Assembly: GCA_022792535.1 (NCBI GenBank)
Contig: JAAWBG010000050.1
Location: 1-59,283, forward strand
Origin: Lachnospiraceae bacterium
GTDB taxonomy: Bacteria > Bacillota > Clostridia > Lachnospirales > Lachnospiraceae
Direction of reading: 5' to 3'
DNA: 59,283 bases
Shown here piece after piece: positions 26,677 to 35,330 of the stretch. Both the position numbers and the translations under genes were made by a program. Every line of letters begins with the position of its first letter. Position 1 is the stretch's first letter. The notes below the pieces were generated by a model. It was not told the DNA's origin. It ran no database searches and saw nothing but the letters and a program-made list of their open reading frames with translations.

Positions 26677-28458
26677 CTAACCAAGTTTCTTTTTAAAGTA
26701 ATTATCAATCTCTTTTTTAATATCTGCAGGCTTCAGCGTTTTCAGAAGATAGCCTGCCGGTTTTAGAGCCAGCACCTTTTGCACGCTCTCCCTGTCCACT
26801 CTGCCGGTTAAAAAAATAACTGGAATATCTGTAAACTCTTTTTCTCCACGGATCATCTCTAATACCTGGCTTCCGTCACACACCGGCATCTCATAATCTA
26901 AAAGAATCAGATCCGGCCGTTTCAATGTAATACACCGAATTGCGGATAAGCCTGAGTCTGCTCCTTCCACCTCATAATCCTTCCCCAGCAATTCCTTCAT
27001 GGCCTGCCTCATCAATTCTGAGTCGTCTACCACAAGTATCTTCTGTTTGGGGACAGCCTGGTCTCCAGCTTCCCGCTTTTCATCCAGTCCTTTCTTTTTA
27101 AAGTAATCGTCAATTCCCTTTTTAATCTCTGCAGGCTGCAAGGTCTTTAGAAGATAGCCTGCCGGTTTTAGAGCCAGCACCTTTTGCACGCTCTCCCTGT
27201 CCACTCTGCCGGTTAAAAAGATAACCGGAATATCTGCAAACTCTTTTTCTCCACGGATCATCTCTAATACCTGGCTTCCATCACACACCGGCATCTCATA
27301 ATCTAAAAGAATCAGATCCGGCCGGTCCAGTGTAAGGCATCGGATTGCGGATAAGCCTGAATCTGCTCCCTCCACTTCATAATCCTTTCCCAGCAATTCC
27401 TTCATGGCCTGTCTCATCAATTCTGAGTCGTCTACCACAAGTATCTTCTGCTTCTGGCCTGCCTGTTTTTTGATCTCCTGATTCCGGTTCAAATATTTCT
27501 GAACTTCTGTCATGGCATTCTCTGGTTTAATAGCAACTTCGCCTCTGACAGCCTTTCCGGTTCCCTCTTCCATCAGATGAGGAGCCACCGCGCAAAAAGC
27601 AAAATATCCTTCTCCGGTATCAAACAACAGACTAAATTGCAGTTTCTCTCCCTCTACTTTTCTCTGAAACTGCTCGTAACTTAACAGATTTTCTTCCTTC
27701 AATTCATACAAATCCAAAGAAATAAACCGCTCGCTAATACAATTCACAAATTGCTGCGCGGTATACCTTGCGGCATTTACCACCATAACGCTCACTTCTT
27801 CAGATTGAATCCCCAGCATAGTCCCAATGGTATTGACAAGAAGTTTTTCCTCAAAAACCAGAATAATCTCCCATCTCTCCTTTTGACTAGATTCATAGAT
27901 CAGGCGGTAATAAATTCCTTCTCCAAACTTTTCCCCGCCATAACATTCACTGAGCAGACGTGAATTTAACTGGAACATATCATCCATCAGACGGATAATC
28001 GTCTGCTTCATAGCTGCCTGTTCTTCTTCTGGTAAAAGGTTTTCCCATTTGCTGACGCCTTTTCCGGTAATTGCCCGATCCTCCATTAAAGTGTGGCCGA
28101 TCAGCCACCCTGCGCAGACACCTAGAAAATGGTTGATTGCCTCCTCAGAATAGTTTTCCTGATTCAGTTCCCTTTCCAACTCTGGAAGGGTCTTTTTGCG
28201 AAAATTATCATGGAGGCGTCTGTGCATGTCAAAGCCTCCATAAGAAATAGAAGCCATATAAACTTCCTCTTCTGCAAAATGCTTTGTGGCATGCTCCTTA
28301 AAATACTTGATACCTTCCTGACAGAGCCATACGCCCCGCTCGTCCTGGGTCCGGTTCGTAAACAGCTTATTTAAAATGCCAAAAAGTTTTCTGTGTTCCT
28401 TATCAATCACCTCTACGCCTATGTTAAAGCGGTCCTGCCATACTAATTGATTTCCCAT
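26677..28458 (-). CDS. Bacteriohemerythrin fused to a CheX-like region and two receiver domains
   Basis: 593 residues. Residues 1-135 form a bacteriohemerythrin: WQDRFNIGVEVIDKEHRKLF, HATKHFAEEEVYM, HRRLHDNF and GHTLMEDRAI supply the His/Glu/Asp ligands of a diiron site that binds O2. Residues ~175-310 are a second domain shared with the protein at 46248-47126, ending LFDTGEGYFAFC; I find it reminiscent of CheX/CheC but cannot prove this. Two receivers follow, from about 336 and 471, each with ILVVDDSELMRQ, the phosphoacceptor in LLDYEMPVCDG, FLTGR and YLLKT. The receivers are nearly identical and arise from a 405-bp in-frame duplication. No output or DNA-binding domain is present. It has its own promoter (28584-28613) and a hairpin-rich leader. 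Confidence 0.9.
   Translation of the reverse strand: MGNQLVWQDRFNIGVEVIDKEHRKLFGILNKLFTNRTQDERGVWLCQEGIKYFKEHATKHFAEEEVYMASISYGGFDMHRRLHDNFRKKTLPELERELNQENYSEEAINHFLGVCAGWLIGHTLMEDRAITGKGVSKWENLLPEEEQAAMKQTIIRLMDDMFQLNSRLLSECYGGEKFGEGIYYRLIYESSQKERWEIILVFEEKLLVNTIGTMLGIQSEEVSVMVVNAARYTAQQFVNCISERFISLDLYELKEENLLSYEQFQRKVEGEKLQFSLLFDTGEGYFAFCAVAPHLMEEGTGKAVRGEVAIKPENAMTEVQKYLNRNQEIKKQAGQKQKILVVDDSELMRQAMKELLGKDYEVEGADSGLSAIRCLTLDRPDLILLDYEMPVCDGSQVLEMIRGEKEFADIPVIFLTGRVDRESVQKVLALKPAGYLLKTLQPAEIKKGIDDYFKKKGLDEKREAGDQAVPKQKILVVDDSELMRQAMKELLGKDYEVEGADSGLSAIRCITLKRPDLILLDYEMPVCDGSQVLEMIRGEKEFTDIPVIFLTGRVDRESVQKVLALKPAGYLLKTLKPADIKKEIDNYFKKKLG
26686..27458 (-). repeat. Intragenic 405-bp tandem duplication of a receiver domain
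   Basis: The DNA at 26686-27053 matches 27091-27458 almost base for base at an offset of exactly 405 bp (135 codons). Most differences are scattered single bases. The units encode the second and first receiver domains of the hemerythrin fusion protein. Confidence 0.9.
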
Positions 28459-28479
28459 GATTATCCTCCTTCTGTATCA

Positions 28480-28532
28480 CTGCCGTCTGTCTAGACAGCG
28501 GACCTTTCGGTCCTTTCATACGATGAAAGCAG
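28480..28532 (-). other. Cluster of small hairpins in the leader of the hemerythrin-receiver gene
   Basis: Between 28480 and 28532 three compact hairpins follow each other: CTTTCAT/ATGAAAG (28513-28529), GGACC-GAAA-GGTCC on minus (28500-28513) and the palindrome CTGTCTAGACAG (28487-28498). CTGC and GCAG at the two ends can close the whole. A GNRA tetraloop is present. It ends about 10 nt before the SD. The fold matches no riboswitch class I know. Confidence 0.5.
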
Positions 28533-28583
28533 TTTTTTCATAACAATTGGTTTTCATCCCCGCATTTCAGACATATCGTTTTT

Positions 28584-28613
28584 ATTATACAATAATGATT
28601 CCATCTCTGTCAC
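28584..28613 (-). promoter_or_regulatory. Promoter for the hemerythrin-receiver gene
   Basis: On minus GTGACA (28608-28613), an 18-bp spacer and a perfect TATAAT (28584-28589). It leaves a leader of about 120 nt. Confidence 0.6.
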
Positions 28614-28659
28614 TATGTTTTCCATCTTTTTCAGAACAATTTTCCTACAATTTTACGCA

Positions 28660-29874
28660 TTATTTTTTCTCATTACTTACGCTGTCAAAAATCTTTTTCA
28701 AGATTTCCACCATCTCGTCTACATGTTCTCGTTTAATAATCAAGGGGGGAACCATCCGCAGTACATGACTTCCTGCTGTAATGAGGATCAATCCTTCCTC
28801 CAATGCCTTTGTGCTGATCTCTCCCGCTGACAAATCAGACCGCAGCTCTAAGCCTTGCATCAGGCCTTTCCCTCTCCTTATTGTAATATATGCATATTTC
28901 TCTTTTAATGTTTCTAACTGCTCTTCCAGATAGGCTGAAATCTCCCGTACGTGTTCCGTAATTTTTTGTTCCTGAAAAATATCCAGTACCTTGCTGACAG
29001 CCGCTCCCACAAACGGATTTCCTCCATAAGTAGTGCCGTGATCCCCTGGCTTTAAGGATGCCGCCGCAACTTGATCCGTCATCAGAAAAGCTCCCACCGG
29101 AACTCCGCATCCCAGAGCCTTTGCACAAGTCATAATATCCGGTTTTATCCCGTACTCCTGCCAGGCAAACATGAATCCTGTCCGTCCCATTCCGCATTGA
29201 ATCTCATCTAAAATCAACAAGATATCCCGCTCCTGACAAATCTGTTTGATTCCCATAAGAAATTCTTCTGTAGCCGGGTAGATTCCTCCTTCGCCCTGGA
29301 TGGTCTCTAAAATAACTGCGCAAGTCTTTTCGTTGATCTGTGAGACCACACTTTCCAGATTATTGTATTCTGCAAATTTTACAATTCCAGGCAGAGGCTC
29401 AAAAGGCGCACGATAATTGGCATTCCCGGTTACCGCTAAAGCTCCCAAACTTCTTCCATGAAAGGAATGCTCCATAGCGATGATCTCATGGTCCGTCCTG
29501 CCATCTTTCTCGTAAGCATACTTTTTCGCCGCTTTGATGGCTCCTTCAATAGCTTCTGTTCCGCTGTTGGTAAAAAATACACGCTCCATGCCGGAAGCTG
29601 CGCAGAGCTTCTCTGCCGCCTCAATAATCGGCGGATTATAATACAAGTTGGAAGTATGAAGCAGCCGATCTATCTGCTCTTTCAAGGCATTGTTATATGC
29701 CTGGTTCCCATATCCCAATGCCTGTACTGCAATTCCTGCCGCAAAATCCAAATACTTTTTTCCCTCTGTATCATAGAGATAAACTCCCTCGCCTCGTTCC
29801 AACATAACTGGATACCGATTATATGTATGTAAAATATGGCCTTCTGCCTGTTCCATCCATCCGCTGGTTTCCAT
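28660..29874 (-). CDS. argD: Acetylornithine aminotransferase
   Basis: 404 residues. A PLP-dependent class III aminotransferase converting N-acetylglutamate semialdehyde to N-acetylornithine. Visible are FFTNSGTEAIEGAIKAAKKY (PLP phosphate binding), EHSFHGRSLGALAVTGN, LILDEIQCGMGRTG with the PLP-contacting Asp, and the catalytic Lys in MTCAKALGCGVPVGAF. The start at 29874 has GGAGAGG. It is the last gene of the argC-argJ-argB-argD set, 94 nt after argB. Confidence 0.96.
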   Translation of the reverse strand: METSGWMEQAEGHILHTYNRYPVMLERGEGVYLYDTEGKKYLDFAAGIAVQALGYGNQAYNNALKEQIDRLLHTSNLYYNPPIIEAAEKLCAASGMERVFFTNSGTEAIEGAIKAAKKYAYEKDGRTDHEIIAMEHSFHGRSLGALAVTGNANYRAPFEPLPGIVKFAEYNNLESVVSQINEKTCAVILETIQGEGGIYPATEEFLMGIKQICQERDILLILDEIQCGMGRTGFMFAWQEYGIKPDIMTCAKALGCGVPVGAFLMTDQVAAASLKPGDHGTTYGGNPFVGAAVSKVLDIFQEQKITEHVREISAYLEEQLETLKEKYAYITIRRGKGLMQGLELRSDLSAGEISTKALEEGLILITAGSHVLRMVPPLIIKREHVDEMVEILKKIFDSVSNEKK

Positions 29875-29968
29875 CTTTCCTCTCCTTCTTTTCTGACTTC
29901 TGGTTCTCCGTTCCCGGCAACTTATTTTTCAACACTTTTACGCCATTTCCCGGCGCTTTTCGAAAGGT

Positions 29969-30868
29969 CTATTTCTGATAAAACCGCTCTTCGCTGTCTC
30001 CTAAGATCGCTGTTCCGATTCCTCTGTTTGTAAAGATCTCTAACAACAGGCAATGAGGGATCCGGCCATCCAAAATATGCACTCTCGACACTCCGTTTTC
30101 AATGGCGTCAATACAATTATTCAGCTTCGGAAGCATCCCGCCGCCGATGTTTCCATTTCCAATCAGCTCATGAGCTTCTGAAACAGACAGTTCTGAGATC
30201 AGCGTAGCTTTATTCTGAGGGTCTTTGTAAACGCCTTCAATATCTGTCAAAAAAGCCAGTTTTTCTGCATTTACCGCCCTTGCAATGGCGCAGGCCGCAT
30301 CATCCGCATTGATATTATAAGTCTCAAAATGATCGTCAAGCCCTATCGGACAGACAATGGGAAGAAAATCTTTTTCTAGCAGATCAAACAGCACTTTTGG
30401 ATTCACCTCTTTCACATCTCCCACAAATCCAATATCCTGTCCTTTTGAATATTTCTTATCAACTTTCAAAAGACCGCCGTCTTTGCCGCTGACGCCAATC
30501 GCATTGACCCCTAATTCCTGTACCATCTGCACCAGCGATTTGTTCACCTTTCCCAGAACCATCTCTGCAATCTCCATGGTCTCTGCATCTGTCTTGCGAA
30601 GACCGTTGACAAATTCCGGCTCCATTCCTGATTTTTCCACCCATTTGCTGATCTCTTTTCCGCCTCCATGGACAATGATAGGCTTAAATCCTACCAGCTT
30701 TAACAAAGTCACGTCCTGGATCACGCTCTTTTTCAATTCCTCGTCTATCATAGCGCTTCCACCGTACTTTACTACTATAATTTTGCGGTTAAACCGCTGA
30801 ATATATGGCAGTGCTTCAATCAAAACTTCTGCTTTCTGCAGGATTTCCTGCATATTTTTCTCTTCCAT
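29969..30868 (-). CDS. argB: Acetylglutamate kinase
   Basis: 299 residues. It phosphorylates N-acetylglutamate with ATP. The amino-acid kinase fold is shown by [56 protein letters not shown], and [20 protein letters not shown]. The start [20 protein letters not shown] includes the extra N-terminal helix found in arginine-sensitive hexameric kinases, so feedback inhibition by arginine is likely from family knowledge. It begins 63 nt after argJ. Confidence 0.97.
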   Translation of the reverse strand: MEEKNMQEILQKAEVLIEALPYIQRFNRKIIVVKYGGSAMIDEELKKSVIQDVTLLKLVGFKPIIVHGGGKEISKWVEKSGMEPEFVNGLRKTDAETMEIAEMVLGKVNKSLVQMVQELGVNAIGVSGKDGGLLKVDKKYSKGQDIGFVGDVKEVNPKVLFDLLEKDFLPIVCPIGLDDHFETYNINADDAACAIARAVNAEKLAFLTDIEGVYKDPQNKATLISELSVSEAHELIGNGNIGGGMLPKLNNCIDAIENGVSRVHILDGRIPHCLLLEIFTNRGIGTAILGDSEERFYQK

Positions 30869-30931
30869 CTTTTCTTCCTCTTTCTACCTCTTCTATTGTT
30901 TTATTTCCTGCTGTTATCTCTCTAAAACCTC

Positions 30932-32155
30932 TTAAGACCGGTAATCCGCATTGATTTTTACATAGTCATAAGTCAGGTCGCATCCCCAGGCTGCCGCCTC
31001 TGCTTCCCCCATTTTCATGTCTACCAAAACGGTCACTTCTTCCTCTGACAAAATCTTTGCGGCCTCTTCTTCACTGTAATCAGCAGCCACGCCATTCTGA
31101 TAGATCTGAATTCTGCCGAAACTGCTCTGGAAATACAATTCAATTGCCTCTGGGTCAAATTTCACGCCAGAATATCCCAGGGCGCACAGAATCCTTCCCC
31201 AGTTGGCGTCATGACCGTAAATCGCCGCCTTGGTCAGAGAAGAACAGATCACAGATTTTGCCAGAATTTTTGCATGTTCTTTGGTATCTGCATGGATGAC
31301 TTTCGTCTCAAACAATGCAGTTGCTCCCTCTCCGTCTCCTGCCATTTTTTTTGCAAAGGCAGTGTTGATGTAATTCAATGCCTCTATAAATTTATCATAA
31401 TTTTCATCTTTTTCTGTGATCTCTGGATTGCCTGCCATACCGTTAGCTAAAAGCAGCACCGTATCATTGGTGGAGGTATCTCCATCTACTGAAACCATAT
31501 TGTAAGTATCCTGTACATCCATCTTAAGGGCTTCCTGCAGCAATTCCTTAGAAATTGCCAGATCTGTAGTCACAAAGCTCAGCATCGTGCACATATTGGG
31601 ATGGATCATGCCAGACCCCTTGCACATGCCTCCTATGGTCACTGTTTTTCCCTCTATCTCAAAAGTCACCGCCGCCTCTTTTGGCTTAGTATCTGTAGTC
31701 ATAATGGCGCAGGCCGCCTGATGCCCCTTTTCTATGGAATCTTTTAACTCTGAAGCCATAGCCTCCACCCCAGCCTGAAGTTTTTCTATGGGAAGCTGCA
31801 TGCCGATTACACCGGTGGAGGCCACAAGTACCTGATCTGCCGGGATATCCGTACACTGTTCCACTGCCTCTGCTGTTTTCCGGCAGCATTCCATTCCTTC
31901 TGCTCCAGTACATGCATTGGCAATTCCTGCATTCACTACAATAGCCTGGGCGCATCTTTGTTCTGCAACCATCTGCCTGTCCCATTTTACCGGGGCGGCC
32001 TGTACCACATTAGTAGTAAAAGTACCTGCCGTCACCGCCGGAACCTGGCTGACAATCATGGCCATATCCATTCTGTCCTGATATTTTATGCCGGCCGCTG
32101 TGGCTGCCGCCTGAAATCCTTTTGCCGCGGTTACTCCGCCTGTTATCACTTCCAT
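30932..32155 (-). CDS. argJ: Glutamate N-acetyltransferase / ornithine acetyltransferase
   Basis: 407 residues. ArgJ transfers acetyl from N-acetylornithine back to glutamate, closing the acetyl cycle; bifunctional members also use acetyl-CoA. The self-cleavage and nucleophile site reads HPNMCTMLSF: the Thr is present, while the residue before it is Cys where Ala or Gly is more usual. Other blocks are GVTAAKGFQAAATAAGIK, ASTGVIGMQLPIEKL, DGDTSTNDTVLLLANG and HDANWGRILCALGYSG. AGGAGG precedes the start at 32155. A GNAT gene lies just upstream. Confidence 0.96.
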   Translation of the reverse strand: MEVITGGVTAAKGFQAAATAAGIKYQDRMDMAMIVSQVPAVTAGTFTTNVVQAAPVKWDRQMVAEQRCAQAIVVNAGIANACTGAEGMECCRKTAEAVEQCTDIPADQVLVASTGVIGMQLPIEKLQAGVEAMASELKDSIEKGHQAACAIMTTDTKPKEAAVTFEIEGKTVTIGGMCKGSGMIHPNMCTMLSFVTTDLAISKELLQEALKMDVQDTYNMVSVDGDTSTNDTVLLLANGMAGNPEITEKDENYDKFIEALNYINTAFAKKMAGDGEGATALFETKVIHADTKEHAKILAKSVICSSLTKAAIYGHDANWGRILCALGYSGVKFDPEAIELYFQSSFGRIQIYQNGVAADYSEEEAAKILSEEEVTVLVDMKMGEAEAAAWGCDLTYDYVKINADYRS

Positions 32156-32166
32156 ATACGTTCCTC

Positions 32167-32631
32167 CTACTGAAATGTGGTAATATTCTCATCGTTCAAC
32201 ACAAAATCATAGTAATTCAGATCCTCCCGAAAGGTCCATCCTACACTTTTCCAGAAAGAATTTCCCACTTCATTTTTCTTAAATGCAATCAGGCACACTT
32301 TGTTGATCTGCTCTTCCTGCAGCGCTTTCATGGCCTGAACTGCCATACGTTTCCCAATTCCCTGTTTTCGATAATCCTCCCGGACGCATACATGATAAAA
32401 ACAGCCTCTCCTGCCATCGTGCCCGCAGAGAACAGCTCCTACAATCTCTCCTTCTGCCTCCGCCACCATACTGGTAGAGGGATTCCGGCGGATAAACCGC
32501 CCGACCCCTTCTCTGGAATCATCCACACTTCGTATTCCAAATCCTTTGATTGTCTTCCACAGGCCATAAACTTTCCTGTAATCTTCCTCTTTCATCGGAC
32601 GAATCTTCACTTCTGTTTTCTTTTCTTCCAT
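32167..32631 (-). CDS. GNAT-family N-acetyltransferase within the arginine operon
   Basis: 154 residues from the second in-frame ATG (32629-32631), which has GGAG at a good distance; the first ATG at 32643 has no SD. The GNAT fold is clear: VKIRPMKEEDYRKVYGLWKT at the start, acetyl-CoA binding VREDYRKQGIGKRMAVQAM (R-x-x-x-G-I-G-K), and SFWKSVGWTFREDLNYYDF at the end. It lies 18 nt after argC and 11 nt before argJ. Position suggests a role in acetyl transfer for arginine synthesis, for example priming N-acetylglutamate, but GNATs of this kind modify many substrates, so the role is inference. Confidence 0.88.
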   Translation of the reverse strand: MEEKKTEVKIRPMKEEDYRKVYGLWKTIKGFGIRSVDDSREGVGRFIRRNPSTSMVAEAEGEIVGAVLCGHDGRRGCFYHVCVREDYRKQGIGKRMAVQAMKALQEEQINKVCLIAFKKNEVGNSFWKSVGWTFREDLNYYDFVLNDENITTFQ

Positions 32632-32649
32632 TTTCGTCTCCATGTTTTT

Positions 32650-33717
32650 CTATGGGAACATCGGCACAATCTGCAATCCTTCCTGTTCTGGAAGTCCAAA
32701 CAACAGGTTCATATTCTGTACTGCCTGCCCTGCAGCTCCCTTCACCAGATTGTCAATGGCTCCCATCAGAATAACCCTTCCGGTACGTTCATCTATCTGA
32801 AAACCAATATCCACAAAATTACTTCCTTCCACCCATTTAGTCTCTGGGCATACCCCTTCTTCTAAGATACGGATAAAATATTCATCCTTGTAATATTTTT
32901 CATAGGCCGCCCTGATCTGGCTGTCAGTGGGAAATGATTCTGTTCCGTCCGCCTGCACTATTTTTTTCAAGGAGGCATACTCTGTGGCCAGAATACCTCG
33001 ATTCATTGGCACTAAATGAGGGGTAAAGTTGATGGTTACCTGCTCTCCTGCCGCATATCCTAATTGTTCTTCAATCTCCGGCGTGTGACGGTGAGAAGCC
33101 ACCCCATATGCCTTCATATTCTCATTGACTTCACAGAACAGATTGGGAAGTTTCGCCCCTCTTCCCGCCCCGGAAGTTCCTGACTTTGCGTCTACAATCA
33201 AGGTATTGGGATCAATCAGCCCTTCTTTTACCAGAGGATAGGCTGTTAAGATAGAACAGGTGGTATAACATCCTGGATTCGCCACCAGCCTTGCCCGTTT
33301 TACCTTTTCCCGATTAACCTCACACAACCCATAAACCGCCTCTTCCAAAAACTGAGGACTTTTGTGCTCGATTTTGTACCATGACTCATATACCTGCACG
33401 TTTTTCAGTCGATAATCTGCACTCAAATCCACCACCTTTGTATTCTGCAGGATTTCCTCTGTCAGAACCCCTGCTAGAAATCCCTGAGGAGTTGCTGTAA
33501 AAATTACATCTACTTGTTTTGCCAGCTCTTCTATGTTGTCGTCCAGACAGGTATCCTCCACCAACTGAAACATATTTCCATATACTTTCCCATACTTTTC
33601 ATCAATATAACTTCTGGAACCATACCATTTGATCTCCACTTCTCTGTGTCCCAGCAAGAGCCTTACCAGCTCCGCGCCTGCATATCCCGTTGCCCCAATA
33701 ATTCCTGCTGTTATCAT
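32650..33717 (-). CDS. argC: N-acetyl-gamma-glutamyl-phosphate reductase
   Basis: 355 residues, the long type. It reduces N-acetylglutamyl phosphate with NADPH. The Rossmann motif GIIGATGYAGAELVRLL opens the protein; the catalytic Cys is in VANPGCYTTCSILTAYPL; GTSGAGRGAKLPNLFCEVNE and the His-containing HRHTPEIEEQL follow. The start at 33717 has AGGAAGG. It is the first gene of the operon, about 95 nt downstream of a promoter covered by an ArgR-type box. Confidence 0.97.
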   Translation of the reverse strand: MITAGIIGATGYAGAELVRLLLGHREVEIKWYGSRSYIDEKYGKVYGNMFQLVEDTCLDDNIEELAKQVDVIFTATPQGFLAGVLTEEILQNTKVVDLSADYRLKNVQVYESWYKIEHKSPQFLEEAVYGLCEVNREKVKRARLVANPGCYTTCSILTAYPLVKEGLIDPNTLIVDAKSGTSGAGRGAKLPNLFCEVNENMKAYGVASHRHTPEIEEQLGYAAGEQVTINFTPHLVPMNRGILATEYASLKKIVQADGTESFPTDSQIRAAYEKYYKDEYFIRILEEGVCPETKWVEGSNFVDIGFQIDERTGRVILMGAIDNLVKGAAGQAVQNMNLLFGLPEQEGLQIVPMFP

Positions 33718-33809
33718 CTTTCCTTCCTCTCTTTCTCTTTTACCGCAGTACGATAAACACTAACTTTTATAGTAATATATCTTTCTCCATTCGTAAAGCC
33801 CCTTTTCCT

Positions 33810-33827
33810 TTTGCATAATTATACATT
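33810..33827. promoter_or_regulatory. ArgR-type ARG box 1
   Basis: The 18 bases fit the ARG-box pattern TNTGNATWWWWATNCANA at all but the last fixed position. The box covers the -10 of the argC promoter, where ArgR with arginine would block transcription. Confidence 0.7.
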
Positions 33828-33846
33828 TATTTCTCGTTTTATGCAA
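33818..33846 (-). promoter_or_regulatory. Promoter for the argC operon
   Basis: On minus TTGCAT (33841-33846), a 17-bp spacer and a perfect TATAAT (33818-33823), overlapping ARG box 1. Confidence 0.7.
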
Positions 33847-33883
33847 GAATAATATCATTAGCAAGGAATTCTTTGGCATTTTG

Positions 33884-33901
33884 TATGCATATTTGTATTT
33901 T
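33884..33901. promoter_or_regulatory. Weak ARG-box-like site 2
   Basis: The left half TATGCAT fits the ARG-box half-site; the right half is degenerate. It lies midway between the two divergent promoters and could support cooperative ArgR binding. Confidence 0.4.
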
Positions 33902-33912
33902 TATTATTTCAT

Positions 33913-33930
33913 TATGTATATTTTTTCACT
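33913..33930. promoter_or_regulatory. ArgR-type ARG box 3
   Basis: The left half TATGTAT and right TTCACT fit the ARG-box pattern with two departures. It touches the -35 of the argG promoter. Confidence 0.6.
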
Positions 33931-33958
33931 TGTCTTTTCCTTTTTATTATTATATAAT
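33930..33958 (+). promoter_or_regulatory. Promoter for argG
   Basis: TTGTCT (33930-33935), a 17-bp spacer and a perfect TATAAT (33953-33958). ARG box 3 abuts it upstream. Confidence 0.7.
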
Positions 33959-34021
33959 ACCAGGTAGCATATCAAAAGATTTGATATTTTCACTAATTTT
34001 GTAAATAACGGAGGAAAAATC

Positions 34022-35245
34022 ATGAAAGAAAAAGTAATTTTAGCTTATTCTGGAGGTCTCGATACCACCGCTATCATTCCATGGCTGAAAGAAAATTACG
34101 ACTATGACGTTGTCTGCTGCTGTATCGACTGCGGTCAGGAAGAAGAACTGGACGGCTTGGAAGAACGGGCCAAATTATCCGGCGCTGCCAAATTATATAT
34201 TGAAGATATTACAGATGAATTTGCAGAAGAGTACATCCTTCCCTGCGTGCAGGCAGGCGCTGTGTATGAAAACAAATATCTGCTGGGAACTTCCATGGCG
34301 CGTCCCGGCATCGCAAAACGTCTGGTGGAAATCGCAAGAAAAGAAGGCGCTACCGCCATCTGCCACGGCGCTACCGGAAAAGGAAATGACCAGATCCGTT
34401 TTGAGCTTGGCATTAAGGCTCTTGCCCCTGATTTAAAGATCATTGCCGCATGGAGAAGCGATAAATGGGATATGCAGTCTCGCGAAGATGAAATTGCATA
34501 CTGCAAGGCCCATGGCATTGACCTGCCTTTCTCTGCAGACAGCAGTTACAGCCGTGACCGCAATCTGTGGCATATCAGCCATGAGGGATTAGAACTGGAA
34601 GATCCTGCCTGCGAGCCGAACTATGATCACCTTCTGGTACTTGGCGTATCTCCAGAAAAAGCTCCTGATGAAGGAGAATATGTTACCATGACTTTTGAGG
34701 CCGGCGTACCTAAGACTATCAATGGAAAATCTATGAAAATTGCCGATATTATCCGGGAGTTAAACCGTCTGGGCGGAAAGCACGGCATCGGCATTGTTGA
34801 CATTGTGGAAAACCGTGTGGTAGGCATGAAATCCCGCGGCGTCTATGAAACCCCTGGCGGAACCATTCTCATGGAAGCACAGCAGCAGTTAGAAGAACTG
34901 GTATTAGACCGGGCTACCATGGAAACAAAAAAAGACCTGGGCAACAAAATGGCTCAGATCGTATACGAAGGAAAATGGTTCACCCCCCTCAGAGAAGCGG
35001 TGCAGGCTTTCGTAACCTCCACCCAGCAGTATGTGACTGGCGAAGTGAAATTTAAGCTTTACAAAGGCAATATTATCAAAGCCGGAACCACTTCCCCATA
35101 CTCTCTGTACAGTGAATCTCTTGCCAGCTTCACCACCGGCGATCTCTATGACCACCACGATGCAGAAGGCTTTATCACCTTGTTTGGCCTTCCATTGAAA
35201 GTCCGGGCTATGAAAATGGCTGAACTAGAGAAAAACAGCAAGTAA
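34022..35245 (+). CDS. argG: Argininosuccinate synthase
   Basis: 407 residues. It joins citrulline and aspartate with ATP. The PP-loop reads ILAYSGGLDTTAIIPWLKE; further blocks are YLLGTSMARPGIAKRLVE, CHGATGKGNDQIRFELG, FSADSSYSRDRNLWHISHE and ESLASFTTGDLYDHHDAEGF. GGAGG precedes the ATG at 34022. It is transcribed away from argC through a shared 304-bp regulatory region. Together with argC, argJ, argB, argD and argH, only the ornithine carbamoyltransferase (argF) of the pathway is missing from this window. Confidence 0.98.
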   Translation: MKEKVILAYSGGLDTTAIIPWLKENYDYDVVCCCIDCGQEEELDGLEERAKLSGAAKLYIEDITDEFAEEYILPCVQAGAVYENKYLLGTSMARPGIAKRLVEIARKEGATAICHGATGKGNDQIRFELGIKALAPDLKIIAAWRSDKWDMQSREDEIAYCKAHGIDLPFSADSSYSRDRNLWHISHEGLELEDPACEPNYDHLLVLGVSPEKAPDEGEYVTMTFEAGVPKTINGKSMKIADIIRELNRLGGKHGIGIVDIVENRVVGMKSRGVYETPGGTILMEAQQQLEELVLDRATMETKKDLGNKMAQIVYEGKWFTPLREAVQAFVTSTQQYVTGEVKFKLYKGNIIKAGTTSPYSLYSESLASFTTGDLYDHHDAEGFITLFGLPLKVRAMKMAELEKNSK

Positions 35246-35272
35246 TAAACTAATGGATTTCCTATAAAAAAA

Positions 35273-35307
35273 GAGAGGCAGCAATCAGCACTGTCTCTCC
35301 TTTTTTT
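35273..35307. terminator. Bidirectional terminator between argG and the MORN lipoprotein gene
   Basis: GAGAGGCAG (35273-35281) pairs with CTGTCTCTC (35291-35299), one G-T pair included, with an A run before and a T run after the stem. It can serve both convergent genes. Confidence 0.88.
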
Positions 35308-35330
35308 GTTTTGCATTATCTTTTTCTGAT

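Noticed and set aside
28480-28532. Cyclic-di-GMP (GEMM) or other known riboswitch before the hemerythrin-receiver gene
   Set aside because: The hairpins do not contain the conserved GEMM sequences or any other aptamer core I can recognise; reported only as a structured leader.
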